DNA of 37,918 nucleotides from contig JAICUU010000007.1 in the NCBI GenBank assembly GCA_025935675.1, forward strand, positions 1 through 37,918. Reading direction: 5' to 3'. Positions 11,868-20,132 of this stretch are shown here, piece by piece; the stretch's first letter is position 1; the number at the start of each line of letters is the position of its first letter. The notes under the pieces were generated by a model. The model was given only the letters and a program-made list of their open reading frames with translations. It was not told the DNA's origin and did no database searches. The DNA is from Burkholderiales bacterium. GTDB lineage: Bacteria > Pseudomonadota > Gammaproteobacteria > Burkholderiales > Casimicrobiaceae. A program made the position numbers and the translations under genes.

Positions 11868-12841
11868 GCGGCGAGCTCCGCGAGATCGGCGGGCAACGGC
11901 GCCGCGGTGCGCTCCGCGACGCGCAGCACGGCGCTGCGCGAGCGCGGGTTCTCGGCGATTTCGGCGCCGGAGGCCTTGCGTGCGCGGCCGACGGCGACGA
12001 TCGGCGGCGCCGGCAGGTCGCGCTCGGCAAGTGCCAAGCGATCCAGGCGCGAGTCACCGCGGAACGGCTTCGCAAGGTCGCCGATGACGCGCTTGACGAT
12101 GCGATCCTCGAGCGAGTGGAAGCTCACCACGGCGAGGCGCCCGCCGGTGGCCAGGCGCGCGACCGCGGCCGGCAGCGCCGCGGCGATCTCGTCGAGCTCG
12201 CGGTTCACGAAAATCCGAAGGGCCTGGAACGTGCGCGCGGCCGGATCCTGACGCCAATCACCCCGCGTGCGCGCGCCGACGGCTTGCGCGACGGCGGCGG
12301 CCAGCTGCCGCGTGGTGACGACGGGCTGCCGCGCCCGCGCCGCAACAATTGCACCTGCAATCGATTGAGCAAACCGTTCTTCGCCATAGTCGCGGATCAC
12401 CGTCGCGAGTTCGTTGCGGGTCGCACGCGCGACGAACTCCGCCGCGCTTTCGCCGCGCGACGGGTCCATGCGCATGTCGAGGGGACCGTCGGTGCGGAAG
12501 GAGAAACCGCGCGCGGGAACATCGATCTGCGGCGAGGAGATTCCGAGATCGAAGAGCACACCGTCGACGTGGGGGATGGAGAGGGCGTCGAGCACAGTGG
12601 GCAATTGCGAAAACCACGCGCGGTGGAAAACGAAACGGGGATCGGCGACGGCGCGCGCCGCGGCCTCGGCGTCGGGATCGCGATCGAGTGCGACGAGACG
12701 CCCGCGCGCGCCGAGCGCGGCGAGGATCGCGCGGGCATGGCCGCCGCGCCCGAACGTCGCGTCGACGTAGGTGCCGTCGCCACGGATCGCCAGGGCGGAC
12801 ACGGCTTCGGCGAGGAGGACGGGAACGTGCCCATCGGTCAC
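11864..12841 (-). CDS. rsmH: 16S rRNA (cytosine-1402 N4) methyltransferase RsmH (MraW)
   Basis: SAM-dependent methyltransferase that modifies C1402 of 16S rRNA. It is 325 aa from the GTG at 12841. The N-terminus [17 protein letters not shown] matches the family's usual GHxPVLL opening. The SAM-binding motif is [15 protein letters not shown], and further blocks are [29 protein letters not shown] and the late [14 protein letters not shown]. The GTG overlaps the mraZ TGA (GTGA). An ATG seven bases further on is in another frame. A longer in-frame extension upstream lies inside mraZ and is rejected. Confidence 0.96.
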   Translation of the reverse strand: MTDGHVPVLLAEAVSALAIRGDGTYVDATFGRGGHARAILAALGARGRLVALDRDPDAEAAARAVADPRFVFHRAWFSQLPTVLDALSIPHVDGVLFDLGISSPQIDVPARGFSFRTDGPLDMRMDPSRGESAAEFVARATRNELATVIRDYGEERFAQSIAGAIVAARARQPVVTTRQLAAAVAQAVGARTRGDWRQDPAARTFQALRIFVNRELDEIAAALPAAVARLATGGRLAVVSFHSLEDRIVKRVIGDLAKPFRGDSRLDRLALAERDLPAPPIVAVGRARKASGAEIAENPRSRSAVLRVAERTAAPLPADLAELAA

Positions 12842-13350
12842 AGCGAGAAGCCCGCGAGCTCCGGCGGCAGGCCGCCTGCGTCGAATGCGATCGCGCGAGC
12901 CGTTTGCGCGGCCCACGCGGCGGCGTCCCACAGCTCGAAGCGGCGGCCCTGGCCGACCAGCACGACGTCGCGCGCGAGCGACGCGTAGTCGCGCAGCGGC
13001 GGCGGCACGAGCACGCGGCCCTGCGCGTCGATGTCGACGTCGTCGGCGTGGCCGACGATGAGCCGCTGCAGCGCGCGGATGCGCTCGTCGAACGACGACA
13101 GCGCCATCAGCCGCGCCTGGATCGGCTCCCACGCATCGAGCGGATACACGAGGAGGCAGCGGCTCGGGTCGGCGGTGATCACGACGCGGCCGTGGCCGTT
13201 GCCGAGCGCCTCGCGATGGCGGGTCGGCACCGCGAGGCGGCCCTTCGCGTCGAGCGTCAGCGTGGCGATGCCGCGAAAGTCAGACGTGCGGCCGGCGCCG
13301 TTGCCCGGGCCGCCATTCGCCCCATCGCCATCCAATGCCCGGTCCGCCAC
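12838..13350 (-). CDS. mraZ: Transcriptional regulator MraZ
   Basis: AbrB-like (SpoVT) DNA-binding protein that represses its own operon in the species where it was studied. It is 170 aa from the GTG at 13350. Two swapped-hairpin repeats are visible: [20 protein letters not shown] (about 26-45) and [18 protein letters not shown]. The usual family start would be just before FRGIATL, so this protein carries about 25 extra residues, rich in Gly, Asp and Ala. The GTG is chosen because GGGGAGGAG lies directly upstream and no ATG is available nearer the domain. First gene of the operon, downstream of its own predicted operator at 13429-13453. Confidence 0.92.
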   Translation of the reverse strand: MADRALDGDGANGGPGNGAGRTSDFRGIATLTLDAKGRLAVPTRHREALGNGHGRVVITADPSRCLLVYPLDAWEPIQARLMALSSFDERIRALQRLIVGHADDVDIDAQGRVLVPPPLRDYASLARDVVLVGQGRRFELWDAAAWAAQTARAIAFDAGGLPPELAGFSL

Positions 13351-13428
13351 GCCCTCTCCTCCCCGTCGGGTCCAAAGTGAGCGGTTACTTACAAGCGCGT
13401 CGCGTTGGAGCAAACGGCGCGTTTTTTA

Positions 13429-13453
13429 CCACTTTGGCCCACTTTTTACCACT
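13429..13453 (-). promoter_or_regulatory. Three MraZ-type operator boxes
   Basis: On the minus strand AGTGG occurs at 13449-13453, 13439-13443 and 13429-13433, giving exact 10-bp spacing with A-rich spacers (TAAAA between boxes). Direct repeats of this kind, one helical turn apart upstream of mraZ, are the known MraZ binding pattern. They lie just downstream of the predicted -10 box, so bound MraZ would cover the transcription start. Confidence 0.85.
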
Positions 13454-13461
13454 CGGAGCGG

Positions 13462-13490
13462 ACTATACGCGCGGGCTGGCGTGAAGGCAA
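13462..13490 (-). promoter_or_regulatory. Sigma70-type promoter of the mra/mur/fts operon
   Basis: On the minus strand TTGCCT (13490-13485), a 17-bp spacer, and TATAGT (13467-13462). Spacing is optimal and the sequence stands out from its GC-rich surroundings. The inferred start of transcription falls near 13455, next to the MraZ boxes. Confidence 0.75.
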
Positions 13491-13881
13491 CTAATCCGGT
13501 TTCGCAACAAGGACTTAGGGCAAAAACCCAACACTCGAGATTTTCCTCGAAAAAATAGCCACTTAGACAGTGTTGCTCAGGCGATTTGGCAAGCCGCCTC
13601 GGAAAAATCGAACGAATGTTCGCCATATCACCTGCGCTCACAGGATGTTGCTTCGCAACATGGCCGCCCGTCCAACACCGCCTATGCCGGATGCATGAAA
13701 GTGCGACTTTCGGGGTCTGCGACGCGGCGTCCGGCGACGAGCCGTCGCGTGCCCCGCGCCCGGATGCGGCATTTCTGCCGACAGGACGCATCGGGCCGCT
13801 CGCCGGGCGGCTCGTTTGCCGGTTTTTTCAGGGAAATGTGCGACACTCGACGCCATCGGTCGTTTTGCCACGGAGTTCACG
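13491..13881. other. Intergenic region between the divergent mraZ operon and the lipoprotein gene
   Basis: No convincing gene is seen. It contains a perfect 7-bp-arm hairpin ATGTTGC-TTC-GCAACAT at 13645-13661 without a T-run, and an inverted repeat CGAAC-GAAT-GTTCG at 13609-13622. A plus-strand promoter must lie here for the lipoprotein gene, but no clear -35/-10 pair can be picked. Open frames crossing the region lack family features and ribosome binding sites. Confidence 0.5.
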
Positions 13882-14307
13882 ATGCGCCGCCTGCTGCCGT
13901 TGCTCGCCGCCCTGCTCTGCCTCGGCGGCTGCATGTCGGATCGCTTCACGTACGGACGCGAGGATCCGTTCGTTTGGTTCTTGAGCGGAATGCCGGCACC
14001 GTATGATCTCAACTGGCAGAAGAACGACGTGCCGGATTTGCCGGTGCTCAACCCGCCTGACTACACCCCGCCGCCGCCGATGCAGCCGCTCGACTATCCG
14101 CGCGGCTGGAGCCCGGACCATCCGCCGCTGATCGGTCCGGATGCCGGCACGCCCGCACCCTCCACCGACGTCGACGGCGCGAGCGCACCGGCGCCTGCGC
14201 CGTGCGACGCGAACTGCGACGCAGTGCCGGACGCTCCTGCGCAACCGGCTGCTGGCGACGACGCTGTGCCTCGCGACGCTCGCATCGACGAGCCTTCGCG
14301 CAGCTGA
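13882..14307 (+). CDS. Small proline-rich lipoprotein, function unknown
   Basis: A 141-aa protein beginning MRRLLPLLAALLCLGGC: a short basic start, a hydrophobic core and the lipobox LGGC with Cys17 as the lipidated residue, so it should be sorted to the periplasmic side of the inner or outer membrane. The mature part has a conserved-looking first half (FTYGREDPFVWFLSGMPAPY) and a low-complexity Pro/Ala/Asp-rich second half with two cysteines (CDANC). GGAG precedes the ATG by about 8 bases. Its 3' end overlaps the first open stretch of tamA by up to 167 bp. I do not recognise the family. Position before tamA-tamB suggests, but does not show, a link to outer-membrane protein assembly. Confidence 0.75.
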   Translation: MRRLLPLLAALLCLGGCMSDRFTYGREDPFVWFLSGMPAPYDLNWQKNDVPDLPVLNPPDYTPPPPMQPLDYPRGWSPDHPPLIGPDAGTPAPSTDVDGASAPAPAPCDANCDAVPDAPAQPAAGDDAVPRDARIDEPSRS

Positions 14308-16075
14308 CGAAGGCGTAGCACCGGCGGCGAGCGCCGCCTCCACTTCGGCCACCGATTCCGCTGCACCCCCGACGGGTGCCGCGTCGCGTCCCGACGCGTT
14401 CGCGTACACGCTCGACATCGACGCGCCGTCGTCGCTCAAGCCCGTCCTCCAGGACGCCGTCGGCCTCGCGCGCTGGCAGAGCTTCGGCGACATGACGCGC
14501 GCGCTGTTCGACGCGCTCGCGCGCGAGGCGATCGGCGAGGCCGAGGACGCGGCCGCCGCGTCGGGATGGTTCTCGGCCGAGGCCGAAGTGCGCGTCGATC
14601 CGACGTCCAAACCGGCCAAGGTCACGCTCGTCGTCACGCCGGGGCCTTCGACGCACGTGCGCAACGTGCACGTGCACGTCGAAGGACCGGCGGCGAGCGG
14701 CGGGCCGGCGGGCACCAGCGTCATCGCGCGCATCCAGGGCGAGCTCCCGGTCACGCGCGGCGACGTGTTCACGCAGGCGCAGTGGACGCAAGCCAAGAAT
14801 GGCGCGGTCGAGGCGCTCGCGCGCGGCGGCTTCGCCGCGGCGAAGATCACCGCGAGCGAGGCGTCGATCGATCCCGACGCGCGCGCCGCCGACCTTTCGA
14901 TCACGATCGCGAGCGGGCCGCGCTTTCGCGTGGGCGAATTGCGCATTCGCGGGCTCACGCGCTACACGCCCGAGCTCATCCGGAACTTCGGCGCGCCCAG
15001 ATCCGGCGACTACTACGACGCCGAGACGCTCGACATGCTGGTGCGCCGGCTCAACGCCACCGGCTATTTCGCGAGCGTGCAGGCCGCGATCGTCACCAAG
15101 GACGCCGTCGACGACGTCGCGCCGATCGACATCGCCGTGATCGAGGCGCCGACGCGCACGCTCGACGCCGGTTTCGGCTATTCGACGGACACGCGCTTTC
15201 GCGCCAATGCGAGCTGGCGCAACGTCGACATCGACGGCAAGGCGACCCAGCTCGCCATCGACGCGCGGCTCGAGCAGAAGCTGTCGAGCCTCGCGGTGCG
15301 CATCACGCGCGCGCCGAACGAAGCGGGATGGATCGATGGCCTGCAGGGCACGGTCGAGCGCACCGACATCTCCAAGCTCGTCACCGAAACGGCCGTTGCC
15401 GGCGTGCGGCGCACCAGCGTCGACACGCGCGACAACTGGGCGTTCGGCGCCGCGTACTACTTCGATCGCCAGCAGCCCGACGGCGCGCCGCGCGTGACCT
15501 CGCACGCGCTCTACACCGACGTCGTGCGCACGTGGCGCCGCACCGACGACCCGATCGCGCCGACGCGCGGCTACAACGTCGAGCTCGACGCCGGCGTCGG
15601 CATCCCCGGCCTGTCGACGCGCGGCTTCGGCCGCACCATCGCCAAGTTCGCGGCGTGGCACCCGCTCACGCGCGACATAACGCTGTCGATGCGCGCCGAG
15701 GGCGGTGCCGTGCTCGCCGCGTCACGCGAGGGCATTCCGTCGGCGCTGCTGTTCCGCACCGGCGGCGACTCGACGGTGCGCGGCTACGCGTTCGAGAGCC
15801 TCGGCGTCAAAAGCGGCGATGCGACGGTGCCGGGCCGCTACTACGCGGTGGCCAGCGTCGAGGCGACGAAATGGTTCGCGCCGACCTGGGGCATCGCCAC
15901 GTTCGTCGACGCCGGAAACGCCGTCGACGAACCGAAGGACTTGAGCCATCTCGCGCTCGGCTACGGCGTCGGCGCGCGACTGCGCACGCCGATCGGCCCG
16001 TTCCGCCTGGACCTCGCGTATGGCCAGGACGTGCACTCGGTACGCGTGCACTTTTCGGTAGGGCTCGCGTTTTGA
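14141..16075 (+). CDS. tamA: Translocation and assembly module protein TamA (Omp85 family)
   Basis: Outer-membrane barrel of the TAM machine, which with TamB helps insert outer-membrane and autotransporter proteins or move phospholipids. Up to 644 aa. A signal peptide (RNRLLATTLCLATLASTSLRA, cleavage before ADEG) is followed by three POTRA-like regions (about 85-310; GELRIRGLTRYTPELI is the clearest) and a 16-strand-type barrel ending VRVHFSVGLAF with a terminal Phe. FRTGGDSTVRGY is the conserved Omp85 barrel loop motif. The N-terminus is uncertain: the only ATG in frame (14141) gives an unusually long 54-residue presequence overlapping the lipoprotein gene, and no GTG or TTG lies closer to the signal peptide. 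A CTG start near 14237 is conceivable. Confidence 0.92.
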   Translation: MPARPHPPPTSTARAHRRLRRATRTATQCRTLLRNRLLATTLCLATLASTSLRAADEGVAPAASAASTSATDSAAPPTGAASRPDAFAYTLDIDAPSSLKPVLQDAVGLARWQSFGDMTRALFDALAREAIGEAEDAAAASGWFSAEAEVRVDPTSKPAKVTLVVTPGPSTHVRNVHVHVEGPAASGGPAGTSVIARIQGELPVTRGDVFTQAQWTQAKNGAVEALARGGFAAAKITASEASIDPDARAADLSITIASGPRFRVGELRIRGLTRYTPELIRNFGAPRSGDYYDAETLDMLVRRLNATGYFASVQAAIVTKDAVDDVAPIDIAVIEAPTRTLDAGFGYSTDTRFRANASWRNVDIDGKATQLAIDARLEQKLSSLAVRITRAPNEAGWIDGLQGTVERTDISKLVTETAVAGVRRTSVDTRDNWAFGAAYYFDRQQPDGAPRVTSHALYTDVVRTWRRTDDPIAPTRGYNVELDAGVGIPGLSTRGFGRTIAKFAAWHPLTRDITLSMRAEGGAVLAASREGIPSALLFRTGGDSTVRGYAFESLGVKSGDATVPGRYYAVASVEATKWFAPTWGIATFVDAGNAVDEPKDLSHLALGYGVGARLRTPIGPFRLDLAYGQDVHSVRVHFSVGLAF

Positions 16076-19000
16076 GCGACTCGTCCGCGACGCCGAAGCG
16101 CACGTGGCGCCGCCGCACGGCCCGCGCCGCGGCCTGGACGCTCGCGGCGCTGTTCGCGCTCGTCGTCGCGCTCGTCGCGCTCGTCGCGTTCGTCGGCGGC
16201 ACGCAGTCGGGCCTGCCCTACGCGATCGCGCAGCTCGAGCGGCTCTCGGGCGGGCGTCTTACCATCGAAGGCGCAACGGGGGCGCTCCTGTCGACCCTCA
16301 ACGTAGGGACGCTGCGCTGGAAGGGCGACACCACCACACTCGTCGCGCACGACGTCATCGTCGACTGGGATCCCGCCGCGCTCGCGCGCCGCGAGCTGCA
16401 TGTGCGGAGCGCCGGCGCCAGGACGATCGACATCGCCGTCGCGCCGTCGTCGGGCGGGCCTTCGTCGCTGCCGTCGTCGCTCGGCCTGCCGCTCACCGTC
16501 GTCGTCGACCATGCGAGCGTGACGACGTTCGACTATGCGCTCGGCGAGCGCAAGGGCCGCGCCACCGGCATCGCCTTCGCGTACCGCGGAGACGCGCGCG
16601 GCCACAGGCTCGACGAGGTGACGCTCGCGTTCGACCGCGCGCGCATCACGGGGCGCGCGACGCTTGATGCCGCGTCGCCATTCGCGCTCGCCGGCGCGAT
16701 CGGCGTCGAAGGCAGCGACGCCTTCGCGGGCTACGGCGCGAACGCGACGCTCGGCGGCACGCTGTCGCGCATCCTCGTCGCTGCGAACGGCCGCGCGCGC
16801 GACGCGCGCTTCGACGCCCGCGCCGCGCTGACGCCGTTCGCCACGGCGCCGATCGACACGCTCGACGTCGACGCCACCGGCGTCGATCCCGCCGCGTTCG
16901 GTGCGGCGCTGCCGCACGCGACGCTCGCGCTCGCCGTGCACGCACGACCGGCGCGCGACGGCTTCACCGGCACGCTTACGCTCGCCAACACCGCGCCGGG
17001 CACCCTCGATGCCGATCGAATGCCGGTGACGACGCTGTCGGCGACGTTCGCGCAGCGTGGCCAGGTGGTGTCGCTCGGCGGCATCGATGCGCGCGCCGGC
17101 GACGGCAACGTGCGCGGCGACGCGTCGTTCGACGTCGAGCACGGCACGACGAGCGCCACGCTCGCGCTCGCCGGCGTCGACCTGCGCGCGCTGCACAGCG
17201 CGCTGGCGGCGTCGCGCGTCAGCGGCACGCTGCGCGCGCGCGTCGACGCCGACGCGCAGGCGTATGAGGGCGACCTCGCCGACCGCGCGCGCGGCCTCGC
17301 GCTCGACTTCGCCGCGCGCGTCGCCGATCGGCGCGTCGCGCTGTCGCGCGCGCGCCTCACCGCCGCCGCCGGCACGCTGCAGGGCCGCGGCGAGTTGGCG
17401 CTCGACGGCGCGCGCGCGTTCACCTTCCGCGGCACGGCGACGCGCTTCGATCCGTCGCGCCTCGGCCGATTTCCGGCCGCCTCGCTCGAAGGCACGCTCG
17501 CGCTCGACGGGCACCTCGAGCCGGCGTGGTCGGTGAGTGCCGAGGCGAAGCTCGGTGCGGGCGCGACAATCGGCGCGAAGCCGGCGTCGGGTCACGCCAA
17601 GGCGAGCCTCGCCGCCGGGCGAGCGCGCGGCGTCGACGTCGACCTTCGCGTCGGCGACGCGCACGCGACGGCGCACGGAGACGCGGGCGCGAGCGGCGAC
17701 GCGCTCGCGTTCACGCTCGACGCGCCGCACCTCGCCGCGCTGGTGCCGCTCGTGCCCGGCGCGGCGTCGGCGCTGCGCGACGGCGCCGTCGCAGCGCATG
17801 GCACGCTGGCGATCGCGCCATCCGGCATCGGCGGCAGCGTGACCGCCGACGCAAGCCAGCTCGCGCTCGCCGACGGCACGCGCATCGCGTCGCTCGCGCT
17901 CGATGCCGACGTGGGCATGCCGGCACATCCGTCATTCCCGCGGAAGCGGGAATCCAGTCGTGACGTTGCGCGGGATGCGCGCGCCAGCCCCCCCGGGACG
18001 TCAAGGCTGGATCCCCGCATTCGCGGGGATGACGACCAGTCGTCGACGCACCCCGCGTCCGCGCTCGCCGATCGCGTCGTCGCGATCGACGTGCGCGCCA
18101 CCGGCATCGCGACCGAGGCGCACGCGATCGAGCGCGCGCACGTGACGGTAAAGGGCACGCTGGCGGCGCACGCGCTCGCGCTCGACGTCGCCAACGCCGC
18201 CGATCACGCCACGCTCGCCGCGCATGGCGCGCTGACCCTCGGCCCGGCGGCGAAGCGCGCGTGGCGCGGCACGATCGACGCCGCGGAGCTCGCCGGCACG
18301 CTGCCGGTCAAGCTCGTCGCGCCCGCCGCGCTCGAATGGACGCCTGCGCGCACCCACCTCGGCGTCGCGCGAATCGCCGTCGCCGATGGCGACGTCGCGC
18401 TCGACGATCTCGTCGTCGAGGACGCACGCGTCACTACACGTGGAAGCTTCACGCACGTGCCGCTCGGCACCGTGGCGACGCTCGCCGGCCAGCCGCTGCC
18501 CATCGCCTCGACGCTGACGCTCGACGGGCACTGGAACCTCACCGCATCGCCGCGCCTCGACGGCACGCTCGCGATCACGCGCCATGACGGCGATCTCTTC
18601 GCGGCCGGCGACACGCTCGCCAACTTCGCCGATTACCCGATCGGCGTCGACACGCTTGCGCTCGATGGCCGCGTGCGCGGCGACGCGTGGACGCTCGACG
18701 CGCGCTTCGCGTCGCTGCGCGCCGGGACCGCCACGTTGCACGCGACGCTGGCGCCGGGCCCCACGGCCGGCGTGCCTTCGCTCGACGCGGCGCTCGAGGC
18801 GAAGCTCGACGCGACGCTCGCGTCGCTCGCGCCGCTGCAGCCCTGGCTCGGCACGTCGGCAGTCGTCGACGGCCGCGCCGAGCTTCATTTCGCCGCCGCG
18901 GGAACGCTGCGCGCGCCGTCGATCACCGGCACGCTCGACGGCTCGGGCCTGCATGTCGACATGCCGCAGTACGGCATCGCGCTCGCCGACGGCCGCGTGC

Positions 19001-20088
19001 GCGCGACGCTCGGCCGCGACGCGATCGCGCTCGAGACGTTCACGTTCCGCGGCGGCGACGGCATGCTGGAGGCGCACGGCACGCTCGCGCGCGCGAAGGG
19101 CGGCGGCGGCGACGCGCGGATCACGTGGCACGCGTCGAAGTTCCGCCTGATGAACCGGCCCGACGCGAGGATCGTCGTCAGCGGCGAGGGGGGCATCGCG
19201 TTCGCGCCGAAAAAGCTCGCCGTCGACGGCAGGATCACCGTCGACGAAGGCCGGATCGTCTACTCGCCGGCGCCGGTGCTGCTGTCGAGCGACGTGGTGA
19301 TCAAGGGTCGCCCGCGCAACGACGAGTCGCCGTCGCGCATTCGCGTGCCGGTGCTCGCGCTCGACCTCGAGGTCGACCTCGGGCGCGCGCTGACGTTTTC
19401 CGGCGAGGGCCTCGAGACCGGGCTCGCCGGCCGCGTGCACGTGACGACGACTGCCGACGGCCGCCTCGAGGGCAAGGGCACGATCGTCGCGACGCGCGGC
19501 AGCTACTACGCGTTCGGCCAGCGCCTTACCATCGATCGCGGTCGCCTCATCTTCGACGGTCCGCTCGACAACCCCGCGCTCGACGTCGTCGCGCTGCGCA
19601 AGAACCTCGCCGTCGAGGCGGGCGTGTCGCTCACCGGCACGGTGCGCGTGCCGCGCGTGCAGCTGACGTCGAACCCGCCGGTGCCCGACGCGGAAAAACT
19701 GTCGTGGCTCATCACCGGCCAGGCGCCGGGCAACGGCAGCGCGGCCGACGCGGCGGCGCTCGCGGCGGCATCGTCGTGGCTCCTGGGCGGCGGCGATCCG
19801 CGCCCGATCGGCACGCGGATCGCGCAGAACTTCGGGTTCGACGAGCTGACGCTGCACAGCGCCACGTCGACGGGCGCTGCGAATGCGGCAGGCACGCCTG
19901 CCAGCGGCCAGGTGGTATCGATCGGCAAGCGGCTGTCGGACCGGCTGACGCTGGTCTACGAGCAGGGGCTCACGATCGCCACCAACGCGCTGCGGCTCGA
20001 GTACACGCTGTCGCGCTCGTGGACGGTGCGCGCGGAAGCCGGCACCGTCAGCGGCATCGGCCTGTATTTCCGGCGCACATACCGCTGA
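16072..20088 (+). CDS. tamB: Translocation and assembly module protein TamB (AsmA/DUF490 family)
   Basis: Large inner-membrane-anchored periplasm-spanning protein, partner of TamA. It is 1338 aa from a TTG at 16072 that overlaps the tamA TGA (TTGA). A basic N-terminus (KRTWRRR) and a membrane anchor (about residues 20-42) precede a very long repetitive beta-strand region, as expected for the lipid-groove beta-taco fold, and the C-terminal TamB domain ends SGIGLYFRRTYR. Conserved late motifs include GTIVATRGSYYAFGQRLTI and KLSWLITGQAPG. About 35 residues (620-655) come from an inserted palindromic element at 17930-18034, in frame. No ATG lies near the start, so TTG is inferred from the overlap and the basic N-terminus. 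Confidence 0.94.
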   Translation: MSDSSATPKRTWRRRTARAAAWTLAALFALVVALVALVAFVGGTQSGLPYAIAQLERLSGGRLTIEGATGALLSTLNVGTLRWKGDTTTLVAHDVIVDWDPAALARRELHVRSAGARTIDIAVAPSSGGPSSLPSSLGLPLTVVVDHASVTTFDYALGERKGRATGIAFAYRGDARGHRLDEVTLAFDRARITGRATLDAASPFALAGAIGVEGSDAFAGYGANATLGGTLSRILVAANGRARDARFDARAALTPFATAPIDTLDVDATGVDPAAFGAALPHATLALAVHARPARDGFTGTLTLANTAPGTLDADRMPVTTLSATFAQRGQVVSLGGIDARAGDGNVRGDASFDVEHGTTSATLALAGVDLRALHSALAASRVSGTLRARVDADAQAYEGDLADRARGLALDFAARVADRRVALSRARLTAAAGTLQGRGELALDGARAFTFRGTATRFDPSRLGRFPAASLEGTLALDGHLEPAWSVSAEAKLGAGATIGAKPASGHAKASLAAGRARGVDVDLRVGDAHATAHGDAGASGDALAFTLDAPHLAALVPLVPGAASALRDGAVAAHGTLAIAPSGIGGSVTADASQLALADGTRIASLALDADVGMPAHPSFPRKRESSRDVARDARASPPGTSRLDPRIRGDDDQSSTHPASALADRVVAIDVRATGIATEAHAIERAHVTVKGTLAAHALALDVANAADHATLAAHGALTLGPAAKRAWRGTIDAAELAGTLPVKLVAPAALEWTPARTHLGVARIAVADGDVALDDLVVEDARVTTRGSFTHVPLGTVATLAGQPLPIASTLTLDGHWNLTASPRLDGTLAITRHDGDLFAAGDTLANFADYPIGVDTLALDGRVRGDAWTLDARFASLRAGTATLHATLAPGPTAGVPSLDAALEAKLDATLASLAPLQPWLGTSAVVDGRAELHFAAAGTLRAPSITGTLDGSGLHVDMPQYGIALADGRVRATLGRDAIALETFTFRGGDGMLEAHGTLARAKGGGGDARITWHASKFRLMNRPDARIVVSGEGGIAFAPKKLAVDGRITVDEGRIVYSPAPVLLSSDVVIKGRPRNDESPSRIRVPVLALDLEVDLGRALTFSGEGLETGLAGRVHVTTTADGRLEGKGTIVATRGSYYAFGQRLTIDRGRLIFDGPLDNPALDVVALRKNLAVEAGVSLTGTVRVPRVQLTSNPPVPDAEKLSWLITGQAPGNGSAADAAALAAASSWLLGGGDPRPIGTRIAQNFGFDELTLHSATSTGAANAAGTPASGQVVSIGKRLSDRLTLVYEQGLTIATNALRLEYTLSRSWTVRAEAGTVSGIGLYFRRTYR
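17930..18034. repeat. Palindromic repeat element inserted in frame in tamB
   Basis: A 105-bp element bounded by 28-bp imperfect inverted repeats at 17930-17957 and 18007-18034. Each end is itself a small hairpin: ATTCCCGCGGAAGCGGGAAT on the left, ATCCCCGCATTCGCGGGGAT on the right. Elements with such ends are widespread in beta- and gammaproteobacteria, including the Neisseria dRS3-like family. The length is a multiple of three with no stop in the tamB frame, so it adds about 35 residues (SFPRKRESS on one side, SRLDPRIRGDDD on the other). Confidence 0.9.
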
Positions 20089-20132
20089 GCACGGCGTGGC
20101 GTTGCGCGGCATTCGGCGACCCACCTGAGGCG

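Noticed and set aside
13645-13661. Perfect hairpin ATGTTGC-TTC-GCAACAT as a terminator
   Set aside because: No T-run on either strand and no gene ends beside it; left as an unexplained palindrome.
14048-15661. 537-codon minus-strand frame opposite tamA
   Set aside because: Shadow of tamA; no motif and no start signal.
15961-20124. Long open frames on the minus strand opposite tamA/tamB (655 and 707 codons)
   Set aside because: They are Arg/Ala-rich mirror frames of GC-rich coding DNA, with no recognisable domain, signal or ribosome binding site.
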